Program-made: the position numbers and the translations under genes
Source: a virus
IMG/VR virus record: IMGVR_UViG_3300031758_000658
Location: 1-21,916 of that record
DNA length: 21,916 bases
Reading direction: 5' to 3' (one strand)
Notes under the pieces: model-generated
The model's input: only the letters and a program-made list of their open reading frames with translations
What the model was told of the DNA's origin: nothing
The model's database searches: none
In this document: positions 7,412-15,581 of the stretch, in pieces
Layout of the letters: every line of letters begins with the position of its first letter
Numbering within the stretch: position 1 is the first letter of the stretch

Positions 7412-8256
7412 TGTTTAACATACCATTTAATTATAGAGAAGGATATAGTTCTGGTGACCCAATTCCAGTATTTGGGTCAGCTAAAGCTATAGTATGGGTT
7501 GATTCTTTGAAGGGAGTTTATAATGGGTTACCATATAGTGCAGCAACACTTAATAATACTGATATTAGATTATGGCAAGACCAAACAATATATGGTAATA
7601 ATTTAACTGCTACAACTACTAGTTCACCTACATATTCAGCAACAACTTTTGCACCTAGTGGTACTAGTTCATCATTCCCTTATATTGGGTTTAATGATAA
7701 TAATTCAGAATATCTTGCAGCCCCTAACTCAAGTAGTTTACAAAATATTTCAAGTGGATTTACCATTTTTTTCGTTATTAGAAAAAATCCAAATAGAACA
7801 TGGAGCTCTGGAGCCCCTATTATTGAATATAACGCAGAATGGACTAATGAAACTGAAGGTTTTGGTATAGATGGTGATTCTTCACCAACGTTTATTGATA
7901 TGTGGTATTATAATAATTCGTTAAACAAAACAACTATAAGTGTTCCATGGGGTAGTTTAGGTGTTGATGATGAAAAATTTTTCTACTATACATTTAGGAT
8001 GAGTGGTGGAACTGTTAATGGTTATGTTGGTACTACTATTAAAGATACTTTAACTGCTATTGGTGGGAATAAAAACATGAAATCTGTAGGAGTTAATGGT
8101 AAATTTTATATAGCTGGTGGGTTTGATGGAACAACATTTAAACAATCAAGCCCAATTGATGTTGCTGAAGTTTTGGTCTATGATGGTGCTGTACCAGATG
8201 CTGGGTTAATTACTGTTTGGAATTATTTTAAATCTAAATATGGGTTTATTAACTAA
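7411..8256 (+). CDS. LamG/concanavalin-A-like lectin-domain virion protein
   Basis: 281 residues. After a short N-terminal linker (IPFNYREGYSSGDPIPVFG), the rest reads as a jelly-roll lectin. It has VWVDSLKG-type strands, a FTIFFVIRKNPNRTW core strand, and a typical closing VAEVLVYDGAVPD...VWNYFKSKYG, as in LamG-like (Laminin_G_3) domains of Bacteroidota and their phages. Such domains bind carbohydrate. No signal peptide is seen, consistent with a virion part. Its start overlaps the stop of the upstream fibre gene by one base (TAATG), suggesting stoichiometric production and a shared role at the fibre tip. Receptor binding is inferred. Confidence 0.7.
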   Translation: MFNIPFNYREGYSSGDPIPVFGSAKAIVWVDSLKGVYNGLPYSAATLNNTDIRLWQDQTIYGNNLTATTTSSPTYSATTFAPSGTSSSFPYIGFNDNNSEYLAAPNSSSLQNISSGFTIFFVIRKNPNRTWSSGAPIIEYNAEWTNETEGFGIDGDSSPTFIDMWYYNNSLNKTTISVPWGSLGVDDEKFFYYTFRMSGGTVNGYVGTTIKDTLTAIGGNKNMKSVGVNGKFYIAGGFDGTTFKQSSPIDVAEVLVYDGAVPDAGLITVWNYFKSKYGFIN

Positions 8257-8260
8257 ATAA

Positions 8261-8272
8261 TATTTATTAATA
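8261..8272 (+). promoter_or_regulatory. Late-promoter-like box, variant TATTTATTAATA
   Basis: The 3' half TATTAATA (8265-8272) is one base from TATAAATA and ends exactly 9 nt before the ATG at 8282, the same spacing as at 4090, 8773 and 21597. Confidence 0.45.
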
Positions 8273-8281
8273 AAAAAAAAT

Positions 8282-8656
8282 ATGGAATTTCACATAAATA
8301 AAAACGCAACGTTACCAAAGCTTAAACTTGAACTTATCAAAGATGGTAGAAACGACTTTAATAAGTTTCACGATAAGATACAAAACGCTACTATTACATT
8401 TAGTATGACTGATGTTGTAACTGGTGTAAAACGTGTTGCGTGTAGTAATGCTGGTATTGAAGAAGTTTTACCTAAAAGTAATTGTATTTGTGATGAATTT
8501 TATTTGGTTTATCAATTTACTTCAAAACAAACATCTATAGCTGGTAGATATGCTGGCCAATTTGAAATTACTTTTTTAGATGGTAGCGGAACCCTTATTG
8601 TACCTATAAGAGAAGAATTATTTATTAATGTTTTAGATGGGTCAATTAAAAAATAA
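8282..8656 (+). CDS. Possible baseplate/fibre-anchor protein (BppU N-terminal-like fold)
   Basis: 124 residues with alternating hydrophobic strands: PKLKLELIKDG, then an ATITFSMTDVVTG strand, a YLVYQFTSKQTSIAGRYAGQFEITFLDGSGTLIVP stretch and a short C-terminal strand. The order 'modifier of the input, T-I-T-F-x-M, ... A-G-x-Y-x-x-x-F-x-x-x-F-x-D-G' is what I recall from N-terminal domains of phage baseplate upper proteins (BppU family). Three Cys (CSNAG, CICDEF) are unusual for that fold. It follows two fibre-type genes and has its own late-type box. The assignment is a pattern judgement without alignment. Confidence 0.45.
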   Translation: MEFHINKNATLPKLKLELIKDGRNDFNKFHDKIQNATITFSMTDVVTGVKRVACSNAGIEEVLPKSNCICDEFYLVYQFTSKQTSIAGRYAGQFEITFLDGSGTLIVPIREELFINVLDGSIKK

Positions 8657-8703
8657 CTTGACATTCTGATATAAAATTCGTAACTTTGTAACGTACAAAG
8701 TTA
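8657..8703 (+). promoter_or_regulatory. Bacteroidota-type promoter with overlapping inverted repeat
   Basis: TAACTTTG (8681-8688) matches the Bacteroidota -7 consensus TAnnTTTG exactly. CTTG (8657-8660), 20 nt upstream, fits a -33 element. A perfect inverted repeat, TAACTTTGTA (8681-8690) with TACAAAGTTA (8694-8703) and a 3-nt spacer, covers the -7 box and the expected start of transcription near 8695. It could be an operator or a 5' hairpin. It is not a plus-strand terminator, because the arms are followed by A, not T. It would drive the DNA polymerase gene with a leader of about 78 nt. Confidence 0.55.
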
Positions 8704-8755
8704 AAAAAAAAATATTGGTCACCCTATTGAATTGTATTAGTTTTGTTTGTATATT

Positions 8756-8763
8756 TATAAAAA
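8756..8763 (+). promoter_or_regulatory. Late-promoter-like box TATAAAAA
   Basis: One base from TATAAATA, ending 9 nt before the polymerase ATG. It may give a second, later promoter to the polymerase gene, or be a chance AT-rich match. Confidence 0.3.
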
Positions 8764-8772
8764 ATTAATTTT

Positions 8773-11700
8773 ATGAGTAGTACAAAAACAAGAGTAAGTA
8801 ATGAAGAAATTGAAAACTTTTTGCAAGGTTCTAACCCTCAAAAATACATAGTAGCGATTGAATCTGCTTATAATGAACCAAATGTTACGTTGGTTATCAA
8901 CGACCCAGAAAAGGGTAAATATCTTTATGATGATAAATATAAACCATTTTTATGGTTTAAAGAAGAAGTTACCAAAATGATTTATGGTGGTAAACATCAA
9001 AGAATCATCAAAGCTTGTAATGAATATGGTGTTAAAATAACTAAACTAACAACATCTGATGAAAATGGTTATACACCAACTCGTATGGAGAATGGTTATA
9101 AATACATGGCAACATGTAAACATTCATATAACAATCTAATTAAATTTTTTAAAGAGGGAGGTATTGATGTGTTTAGTGATAAACACATCATTGATGGTGA
9201 TAAAACCACACCTATGTATAGAAGTTTATTTGTTATGTTTAGCCCTACTGAGCAATATCTTATTCAAACTGGTAAACGTTTATTTAAAGGTATTGAAGAT
9301 TATGACGATGTACATAGATTTCAATTTGACTTAGAGACCGAAGGATTATTCGCTAGTAGAAACGCAATCTTTCAAATAGGTGTTAGAGATAATAGAGGTT
9401 TAGAAGGTGTGTTAGAAACTATTGGTGATACAGCTCTAGAAAAAAGAAATAGTGAGCGTGAAAATATTGAAAAGTTTTTTAAAATAATCGATGCTGTTCA
9501 ACCAGACATTATTACTGGTTACAACTCAGAAAACTTTGACTGGCCTTTCTTATTTGAACGTGCTGAACGTTTATCTATTCCAATCACTGAATTGGCTATT
9601 ACTCTTAATAGATTATCTAAAATACAACGTAAAAGCACAACACTTAAATTAGGTGGAGAAACTGAGAGGTATCAGCAAACTTATATGTATGGTTATAGTG
9701 TTATGGATATTTCACATGCTGTTCGTAGAGCGATGGCTATTAACTCTGAAATAAAAAGTTGGGGTTTGAAGTATATAACACAATATTCTGAAATTGCTAA
9801 ACCTAACCGTGTATATGTCCCAGGTGATAAAATTAACACAACATGGGCTGATAAAGTAAACAATTATGCTTTTAATAACGCAGATGGTGATTGGTATATG
9901 ATTACCGATAAGAAACCATTAAAAGATGGTTATAGAATAGTAAAAGGTGATTATATTGTTCAGCGTTATTTGTGTGATGACTTATGGGAAACTGAACAGA
10001 TTGATAAGATATTCAACCAAGCATCTTTCTTGATTGCAAAAATGTTACCGACAACCTTTATGCGTTCATCAACAATGGGTACTGCTGGTCAATGGAAACT
10101 TATCATGGCTGCATGGTCATATGAAAGAGGATTAGCAATACCAGAAGGATTGCCTAAAAGAGAATTTACTGGTGGTTTATCTAGATTATTAGAAGTAGGT
10201 TACGCTAGAAATGTATATAAGTTAGACTACGCTGCTCTTTACCCTAAAACACAGTTAACACATGGTATTTTCCCAGATTTGGATATTTCTGGGGTGATGG
10301 AAGGTATGTTAACATATGTTGTTGATACACGTGATAAGTTTAAATTCTTAACTGGTATTGAAAAAGGTAAAGCTAAGAAACTTGAAAAGCTGATTAAACC
10401 AGACCCAAAAACCATGACAGAAGAACAAATAGCTGAAATTAAAGCTAGAGTAGCCGCTATGTTGCCAGAAGAGTTAGAATCAATAAAAAAACAAATTGCT
10501 GAACATAAAGCGTTGGCAAACTTGTATGATAAGAAACAGTTACCTCTTAAAATTCTTGCTAACTCATGGTTTGGTTCATATGGTGCGCCATATATCTTTA
10601 ACTGGGGTGATACTGACTCTGCTGAAGAGACAACATGTCGTGGTCGTCAATACTTACGTTTGATGGTTCGTCACTTTACTGAAAAGTATGGTTTCAGACC
10701 GTTAGTGATGGATACTGATGGTTGTAACTTAGCAGCGCCAGATAATATCGATGAATTTAAATATGTTGCTAAAGGTTCACATTGGAAAACAGAAGAAGAC
10801 GGTGGTAAAGAATTAACTGGTTTAGAAGCTGTGTTGGCTGAATTCAATGAAAACTTTATGGAAGGTCGTATGGGGTTGGACTTAGATGATATCTGTAATT
10901 CAACAATTAACTTTGCTCGTAAAAACTATGCTAACGATATAGGTGGTAAAATCAAGTTGGTTGGTAACTCAGTTAAGTCTAAAAAAATGTCTGTGTTTAT
11001 CGAAGAGTTTTTAGGTAAAGGTATTAGAATGTTATTGGATGGTGATGGTTATTCATTTGTAAAGTTCTATCATGAATACGTAGATAAGATTTATAATTAT
11101 CAAATTCCGCTTGTTAAGATGGCTTCAAAAGCAAAAGTGAAGTCAACCATTGCTGATTACAAAAAGAAGTCTCTAACAAAGAATAAAGCTGGTAATCCGA
11201 TGCCTAAACAAGCGCATATGGAATTAGCAATTAGAAGTAACTTAGATGTTACTTTGGGTGACGTATTATATTACATAAACACTGGTTCTGCTAAATCTCA
11301 TGGTGATTTAAAAACAGTTGAAAAGAATAAGATGACCAAAAAAGAAAAAGATGCTTATTTTGCTGAACATGGTACTTTACCAAAAGTTGAAAAGGTTACA
11401 GAACTTAATTGTAAGTTAATTGACCAAGATACTGTTGAAAAAGATTTTGAAAACATTAAAGAAATGGATATGCTTAAAAAAGCGTTAATTACATTAGCTG
11501 AAAATGGTAGTAAAGATAGTGAAGAGTATCAAAATATTGAAGCTAGAATTAAAGATATTGATGAGTCTTTATATACTGATGAATATAATGTTGCACGTTA
11601 CTTAGAAGCGTTTAATAAAAAAGTTAAACCACTTCTTGTTTGTTTCCACCCAGATATTCGTTCAAAAATATTATTGGATATTGTTAAAGTTAAAGATAAA

Positions 11701-12633
11701 ACAACTAAGAAAACTACTGAACGTTTAAAAGATAGAACTATCTTTACTAAAGGTGAATGCGAATTGGTTTCTGGAATGCCATTTAAAGATGGTGACCAAG
11801 ATTCATATGAAGACCTTATGAGAATGGAAGATAAAGAAATCAAATTCTGGGATAAAGTAAATAAAGTTCCAAATAATATGGAAGTTGAAGAGTGGGAAGA
11901 AATAAGAGCTGATTACCATGAAAGAATGAGAATTGCTAAAGAAGAAGGAGTTAAACATGAAAAAGAACAGTTGGATAAATTATTTAAACATTTAGAGGTA
12001 AATCATTTAAAAAATATTAGAACTTATGGTGATTTAGGTGTTGAAATTTTAACTATTGTTGGTGTTGATGATGGAGGTTCTGGTATGTTAATTTCTAGAA
12101 AATGGGGCGAACCGCTTTATCATATTACAGACGCTTTTAAATATGAAAAAGAAGCGATTGAACGAGAAAAGTATTACAAACTCAACGGTAAAGATAATGA
12201 TGATGATAGATATGAACAATGGTTAGATTATATCACTGAATTCGAAATAATGACTGGTAAAACTAATAATTATTCAGAATACATAGATAAAGAACCATGC
12301 GATATTGACCCAACAACTGAAGAACTAAATGTTAACGTAATTGTTGAAGGGGTTCGTAAGTTAGAAACTGAACTTTTTAATAACGTTAAAGTAGAAGTAA
12401 AACCTAAACGTAAATATTCTGAAAATGAAGAAGAAGATGATGATGAATTAGAAGAAGATGAAAATGGGAACATTATTAGAAACGATGAAGAATTACTTCT
12501 TGATGATGAATATGATGATACTTTTGGTGAGATGCCAGATGAATTACTAGAAGAATTGGCTAGTATAAACGGAATGGATAAAGAAGCGGAATTGCAAGTA
12601 AAAGAAGAGGAAGAAGATGAGTGGGGATTCTAA
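8773..12633 (+). CDS. Family-B DNA polymerase (T4 gp43-like) with long C-terminal extension
   Basis: Replicative polymerase with 3'-5' exonuclease. Exo I is FQFDLETEG (D186, E188), Exo II is GYNSENFDW (D256) and Exo III is probably RYLCDDLW (about Y399-D403). Motif A is KLDYAALYP (D485), motif B is KILANSWFGSYG (K593, N597) and motif C is MDTDG (D647, D649; Gly where Ser is usual). A basic KSKKMS thumb-side motif follows. The protein is 1286 residues, about 400 longer than T4 gp43 (898). The excess lies mostly after the catalytic core: a Lys/Glu-rich region from about residue 800 and a very acidic tail (residues ~1215-1280, runs of E and D). Acidic tails can mimic DNA or contact clamp or SSB proteins, which is inference here. 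No intein signature is visible. It is the only core replication gene in the window and has its own host-type promoter and terminator. Confidence 0.93.
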   Translation: MSSTKTRVSNEEIENFLQGSNPQKYIVAIESAYNEPNVTLVINDPEKGKYLYDDKYKPFLWFKEEVTKMIYGGKHQRIIKACNEYGVKITKLTTSDENGYTPTRMENGYKYMATCKHSYNNLIKFFKEGGIDVFSDKHIIDGDKTTPMYRSLFVMFSPTEQYLIQTGKRLFKGIEDYDDVHRFQFDLETEGLFASRNAIFQIGVRDNRGLEGVLETIGDTALEKRNSERENIEKFFKIIDAVQPDIITGYNSENFDWPFLFERAERLSIPITELAITLNRLSKIQRKSTTLKLGGETERYQQTYMYGYSVMDISHAVRRAMAINSEIKSWGLKYITQYSEIAKPNRVYVPGDKINTTWADKVNNYAFNNADGDWYMITDKKPLKDGYRIVKGDYIVQRYLCDDLWETEQIDKIFNQASFLIAKMLPTTFMRSSTMGTAGQWKLIMAAWSYERGLAIPEGLPKREFTGGLSRLLEVGYARNVYKLDYAALYPKTQLTHGIFPDLDISGVMEGMLTYVVDTRDKFKFLTGIEKGKAKKLEKLIKPDPKTMTEEQIAEIKARVAAMLPEELESIKKQIAEHKALANLYDKKQLPLKILANSWFGSYGAPYIFNWGDTDSAEETTCRGRQYLRLMVRHFTEKYGFRPLVMDTDGCNLAAPDNIDEFKYVAKGSHWKTEEDGGKELTGLEAVLAEFNENFMEGRMGLDLDDICNSTINFARKNYANDIGGKIKLVGNSVKSKKMSVFIEEFLGKGIRMLLDGDGYSFVKFYHEYVDKIYNYQIPLVKMASKAKVKSTIADYKKKSLTKNKAGNPMPKQAHMELAIRSNLDVTLGDVLYYINTGSAKSHGDLKTVEKNKMTKKEKDAYFAEHGTLPKVEKVTELNCKLIDQDTVEKDFENIKEMDMLKKALITLAENGSKDSEEYQNIEARIKDIDESLYTDEYNVARYLEAFNKKVKPLLVCFHPDIRSKILLDIVKVKDKTTKKTTERLKDRTIFTKGECELVSGMPFKDGDQDSYEDLMRMEDKEIKFWDKVNKVPNNMEVEEWEEIRADYHERMRIAKEEGVKHEKEQLDKLFKHLEVNHLKNIRTYGDLGVEILTIVGVDDGGSGMLISRKWGEPLYHITDAFKYEKEAIEREKYYKLNGKDNDDDRYEQWLDYITEFEIMTGKTNNYSEYIDKEPCDIDPTTEELNVNVIVEGVRKLETELFNNVKVEVKPKRKYSENEEEDDDELEEDENGNIIRNDEELLLDDEYDDTFGEMPDELLEELASINGMDKEAELQVKEEEEDEWGF

Positions 12634-12638
12634 ATAAC

Positions 12639-12663
12639 AAAGGGGCTTAATAGCCCCTTTTTT
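12639..12663. terminator. Rho-independent terminator shared by two converging genes
   Basis: AAAGGGGCT (12639-12647) pairs with AGCCCCTTT (12652-12660) around a TAAT loop, followed by T residues to 12663. It begins 5 nt after the polymerase stop and ends 3 nt before the stop of the converging structural gene, so it can serve both. The minus-strand T tail is weaker. Confidence 0.92.
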
Positions 12664-12666
12664 ATT

Positions 12667-13809
12667 TTAATATACCCAGAACCCTAGTGGTCTGTATTTT
12701 AGTGTTTTGTTTAAGTTTTCAGCTTCGTTAGCGCCTCGTTCTAATTGTTTTGTTGATGATAATCTTTCTAATCTAGCGTCAAGTCTTTCTAACACTGCTT
12801 TTTTCTCTTCATTACCTTCAGATAATAATGAATCATAATCCATTGTCCTTTCTGCGCCTTCAACACCTACAATACCACCAAATTTACCTCTAACTCTACC
12901 TAGTGTTCTTTTACCTTCAGCAATAAACAATTGACGTACTAGTGTTTTTGTTGGTTCATTAAAGTCTGCATAATCTAATTTAGATAGTGGAACTTGGTTA
13001 GGCATTTTGATAATGTCTGGATTATCTTTTCTACATTGGTCAACGTTATCTGGATTTGTGTCATAATAGAAATACCATACTTGACAACCAGTTAAATTAA
13101 TTGCACTACCAACACCACCAATACCTTGTCCAAAAGATAATTTAGAACCTGGAGTGCTCATCAAGTGTAATAGTTTTGTACCGTCTGGTCCAGCTGTTAT
13201 TTTATGAACCAATTCACTTCTTACGATACGATTTTTTAAGTTCATATCAGCAGCAGTTAATAAAATATCAAATGCTGGTGCAATATAATAACCAGAACGA
13301 GCAAAACCAGGTCCGCCAGTACCAACACCACCACCTATTTGTGAAAATCCACCACCAAATCCATAGTCAATACCACCATAGTTAGCTAATAACGCTTGGC
13401 TAGTTGCTGGAGGTGTAATCCAAAGTACTTCATTTATTTCACGACCAGCTGGTATTTGATATACTTGTCTTCCAGATTCAAGAGTCACAAAATCTTTTTT
13501 AAGTTCCCATGGGCCTCTAGTTTGTAAACCAACTTGTTTTGAATACGCGTAAGTGTATTGTGTCATGAAATCAAAATTTCTAACACTCAACGCAAACGCC
13601 ATATCCAATGTATCTAGATTTTGACCAATCAATGATTGCCATTGATGCTCAATTAACCATTCTTGAACGTATTGAGCATAATCTTCAATACAAATTTCAA
13701 GAAGAGTACATAATTGTTCATCTGTTAATTCAATTTGACGAGTTGGTGCACCTAATGAATGACGCAACTGTCTGAATAATTTTTCTTTATCGTCTAAACT
13801 AACTCCCAT
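12667..13809 (-). CDS. Neck/head-completion-type virion protein (gp13-like, tentative)
   Basis: 380 residues. The N-terminal helical part (FRQLRHSLGAPTRQIELTDEQ, then IEDYAQYVQEWLIE) resembles the opening of T4-like neck (gp13-type) proteins, which join the head to the tail after DNA packaging. A VLWITPPATSQ strand leads into a Gly-rich stretch (about residues 143-172, with GFGGGFSQIGGGVG) that looks like a flexible or surface loop. The C-terminal half has strands with YFYYDTNP, a LVRQLFIAEGKRTLGRVRGKFGG segment and a charged helical tail ending in GFWVY. It is on the strand opposite to the polymerase and shares its terminator. A near-match late box (TATAAGTA) lies 12 nt upstream. Structural role likely; the gp13 label is inference. 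Confidence 0.6.
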   Translation of the reverse strand: MGVSLDDKEKLFRQLRHSLGAPTRQIELTDEQLCTLLEICIEDYAQYVQEWLIEHQWQSLIGQNLDTLDMAFALSVRNFDFMTQYTYAYSKQVGLQTRGPWELKKDFVTLESGRQVYQIPAGREINEVLWITPPATSQALLANYGGIDYGFGGGFSQIGGGVGTGGPGFARSGYYIAPAFDILLTAADMNLKNRIVRSELVHKITAGPDGTKLLHLMSTPGSKLSFGQGIGGVGSAINLTGCQVWYFYYDTNPDNVDQCRKDNPDIIKMPNQVPLSKLDYADFNEPTKTLVRQLFIAEGKRTLGRVRGKFGGIVGVEGAERTMDYDSLLSEGNEEKKAVLERLDARLERLSSTKQLERGANEAENLNKTLKYRPLGFWVY

Positions 13810-13821
13810 AATTTATTTATT

Positions 13822-13829
13822 TACTTATA
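13822..13829 (-). promoter_or_regulatory. Late-promoter-like box, variant TATAAGTA
   Basis: One mismatch to TATAAATA on the minus strand, 12 nt before the neck-protein ATG. An overlapping perfect TATAAATA on the plus strand (13826-13833) could feed the endonuclease gene at 13942 through a ~100-nt leader. Confidence 0.35.
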
Positions 13830-13923
13830 AATATGAGAATAAACACAATTATGCTAAAAATTTCTTTGTTAATTCGTAACTTAATCGCTACCTAACTCGT
13901 ATTTTATAAAAATAATAGATATT

Positions 13924-13931
13924 TATATTAA
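13924..13931 (+). promoter_or_regulatory. Weak late-promoter-like box TATATTAA
   Basis: Two mismatches to TATAAATA, but inside a TATTTATATTAA context and 10 nt before the endonuclease ATG, the common spacing in this window. Confidence 0.25.
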
Positions 13932-13941
13932 AATAAAAATA

Positions 13942-15027
13942 ATGGATAAATTAAAATTTATAAATAAGGCTATATTAATACATAATAATAAGTATGATTA
14001 TTCGTTAGTGGATTATAAAAGAATTGACTCAAAAGTTAAAATAATATGTAATATTCATGGTGAATTTGAACAGACACCACATCATCATATTTATAGAAAA
14101 CAAGGGTGTAATAAATGTGGTTATATTAATATTAGTAAAAACACCAGAAAAAATAAAAACGTTTTTGTTTCTGAAGCTAAATTAATACATGGTGATAAAT
14201 ATGATTATTCATTAGTTGACTATGTTAACGCAAAAACCAAAGTTAAAATAATATGTAAAACTCATGGTGTGTTTGAGCAAACACCAACAAATCACCTAAA
14301 TGGTCAAACATGTGGTAAATGTAACGGTTTAAATAAAACAACCAATGAGTTTATAAAACAAGCTAAGTTAATACATAACAATAATTATGATTATTCATTA
14401 GTTGATTATTATGATACTAAAACTAAAGTTAAAATTATATGTAATAGTCATGGTATGTTTGAACAAACACCAAACCAACATTTAACATTAAAACAAGGTT
14501 GTCCAAAATGTGTTGGTAAGAATAAAACAACTAATGAATTTATTAATGAGGCTAAATTAAAACACGGTGATAAATATAATTACACTAAAACAATATATAA
14601 AAAATCTAAAATTAAAATAGATATAATATGTCCAAACCATGGTTTATTTAAACAAACACCAAATATGCATTTAAAGGGTCAAGGTTGTCCTATTTGTAAA
14701 GAATCAAAAGGTGAAAAAACTATTCGTGAATTGTTGATTAAAAATAATATAAATTTTAACCAACAACATACTTTTTTTGATTGTAAAAATATAAATGTTT
14801 TACCGTTTGATTTCTATTTACCAGACTATAATACTTGTATCGAATACGATGGGATACAACATTTTAAACCAGTTAATAGATTTGGTGCTGAAAAAGGTTT
14901 TTTATTGACTAAACAAAACGATTCAATAAAAAATAATTACTGTTTAGTCAATAAAATAAACTTAATAAGAATACCTTATTTTGAAGATATTACATTTCAT
15001 TTAAAAACTTTATTACCAGTAAACTAG
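13942..15027 (+). CDS. Homing endonuclease with Vsr/EDxHD-like nuclease domain and four zinc-finger-like repeats
   Basis: 361 residues. Four repeats of ~60 residues (about 1-60, 68-126, 127-187, 190-248) each have the form AxLIHxxKYDYSLVDY...KVKIIC...HGxFEQTPxxHL...GCxKC, with paired Cys/His likely to bind zinc and DNA. The C-terminal ~105 residues hold a Vsr-like nuclease: FDFYLPDY (D290), IEYDGIQHF (E301, D303, H307) and an INLIRIPYF strand. This is the layout of EDxHD homing endonucleases such as I-Bth0305I, here free-standing. The last 38 nt overlap, tail to tail, the 3' end of the glutaredoxin gene. Such genes spread by cutting uninvaded genomes. No duplicated host-gene end is visible beside this one, unlike the other two endonucleases here. 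Confidence 0.8.
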   Translation: MDKLKFINKAILIHNNKYDYSLVDYKRIDSKVKIICNIHGEFEQTPHHHIYRKQGCNKCGYINISKNTRKNKNVFVSEAKLIHGDKYDYSLVDYVNAKTKVKIICKTHGVFEQTPTNHLNGQTCGKCNGLNKTTNEFIKQAKLIHNNNYDYSLVDYYDTKTKVKIICNSHGMFEQTPNQHLTLKQGCPKCVGKNKTTNEFINEAKLKHGDKYNYTKTIYKKSKIKIDIICPNHGLFKQTPNMHLKGQGCPICKESKGEKTIRELLIKNNINFNQQHTFFDCKNINVLPFDFYLPDYNTCIEYDGIQHFKPVNRFGAEKGFLLTKQNDSIKNNYCLVNKINLIRIPYFEDITFHLKTLLPVN

Positions 15028-15250
15028 CTTCTTCGATACTTTTAAACGAAACGTTTGGTACCAATAATTGGTTACCAACCTTTATGATAGGAACTTCATC
15101 AGCTTTTGAAACTTCCCTAACTTTTTCAAACTCTTCAGTGTTTTCATCTAGTTCAATATCGACATCTCTAAATTCGACACCTTCGTTTGTTAAAATTTCT
15201 TTTAATTCTGTGCAATAAGGGCACCCTTTAAAACCATAAATTGTTACCAT
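14990..15250 (-). CDS. Glutaredoxin
   Basis: 86 residues with a thioredoxin fold start (MVTIYGFKGCPYC). C10 and C13 form the classic CPYC dithiol site. A cis-Pro loop (EVPIIKVGN) and a C-terminal helix follow. It reduces disulfides using glutathione or a thioredoxin-like donor. In T4-like phages a glutaredoxin feeds electrons to the phage ribonucleotide reductase, which is the likely role here, although no reductase gene is in view. The GG usual after the cis-Pro loop is replaced by NQLL/PN. It starts 5 nt after the stop of the displaced helicase 3' end, so glutaredoxin was probably the next gene of the helicase operon before the HNH cassette came between. Confidence 0.9.
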   Translation of the reverse strand: MVTIYGFKGCPYCTELKEILTNEGVEFRDVDIELDENTEEFEKVREVSKADEVPIIKVGNQLLVPNVSFKSIEEASLLVIKFLNEM

Positions 15251-15255
15251 AATAA

Positions 15256-15462
15256 TTAATCTATTAATTGTTCTGCTAATAAAGCAGTTATTTCATCCTC
15301 TGTTATTGTTTTTTCACCCATAATGGTTGAAATTATATCTTTTTTGTTTCTTAACATTTCCCACATTCTAGTTGAAATGCTATTTTCAAATAATTGATAG
15401 TAAACGTTAACGTCATTATTTTGACCTATACGATACGCACGGTCTTCAGCTTGCTCATTGTT
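15256..15462 (-). pseudogene. Displaced 3' end of the SNF2 helicase gene
   Basis: 68 codons plus a stop, homologous to residues 545-615 of the intact helicase upstream on the same strand. From NNEQAEDRAYRIGQ the first 26 residues are identical in both copies and 39 of the first 49 match. The nucleotide differences in those 26 codons (about 15% of bases) are all synonymous. Upstream of 15463 the similarity stops abruptly. The frame stays open to a GTG at 15504 (FLFKNIYHY) but has no ATG, so it is probably not a gene of its own. It lacks all helicase motifs except VI. Its end is 5 nt from glutaredoxin, so this looks like the original gene end. Confidence 0.8.
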
Positions 15463-15533
15463 ATAATGATAAATATTTTTAAAAAGAAAGTAAATATTAT
15501 TCACTTTTTTAATAATATTAATATATTTATTAA

Positions 15534-15581
15534 TGTGGGTACAATGTTACCACAAATAATAGTTTAATTAAATTAATTAAA
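15534..15581. promoter_or_regulatory. Two inverted repeats before the RHH gene (candidate operator)
   Basis: An imperfect repeat, TGTGG (15534-15538) with CCACA (15550-15554), has extra inner pairs. A perfect 9-1-9 repeat, TTTAATTAA (15563-15571) and TTAATTAAA (15573-15581), runs up to the ATG. RHH proteins often bind such sites in their own promoter. The second repeat is pure A/T and could be chance. Confidence 0.35.

Noticed and set aside
8675-13882. 12-bp match AATTCGTAACTT at 8675-8686 and 13871-13882 as a shared promoter element
   Set aside because: A match of this length is expected by chance in a window of this size and base content, and the 13871 copy lacks the TAnnTTTG continuation.
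15256-15504. The 82-residue ORF as a functional small gene
   Set aside because: It can only start at a GTG, its first ~14 residues have no relation to the helicase, and it holds motif VI without any other helicase motif. It is better explained as a displaced gene end.
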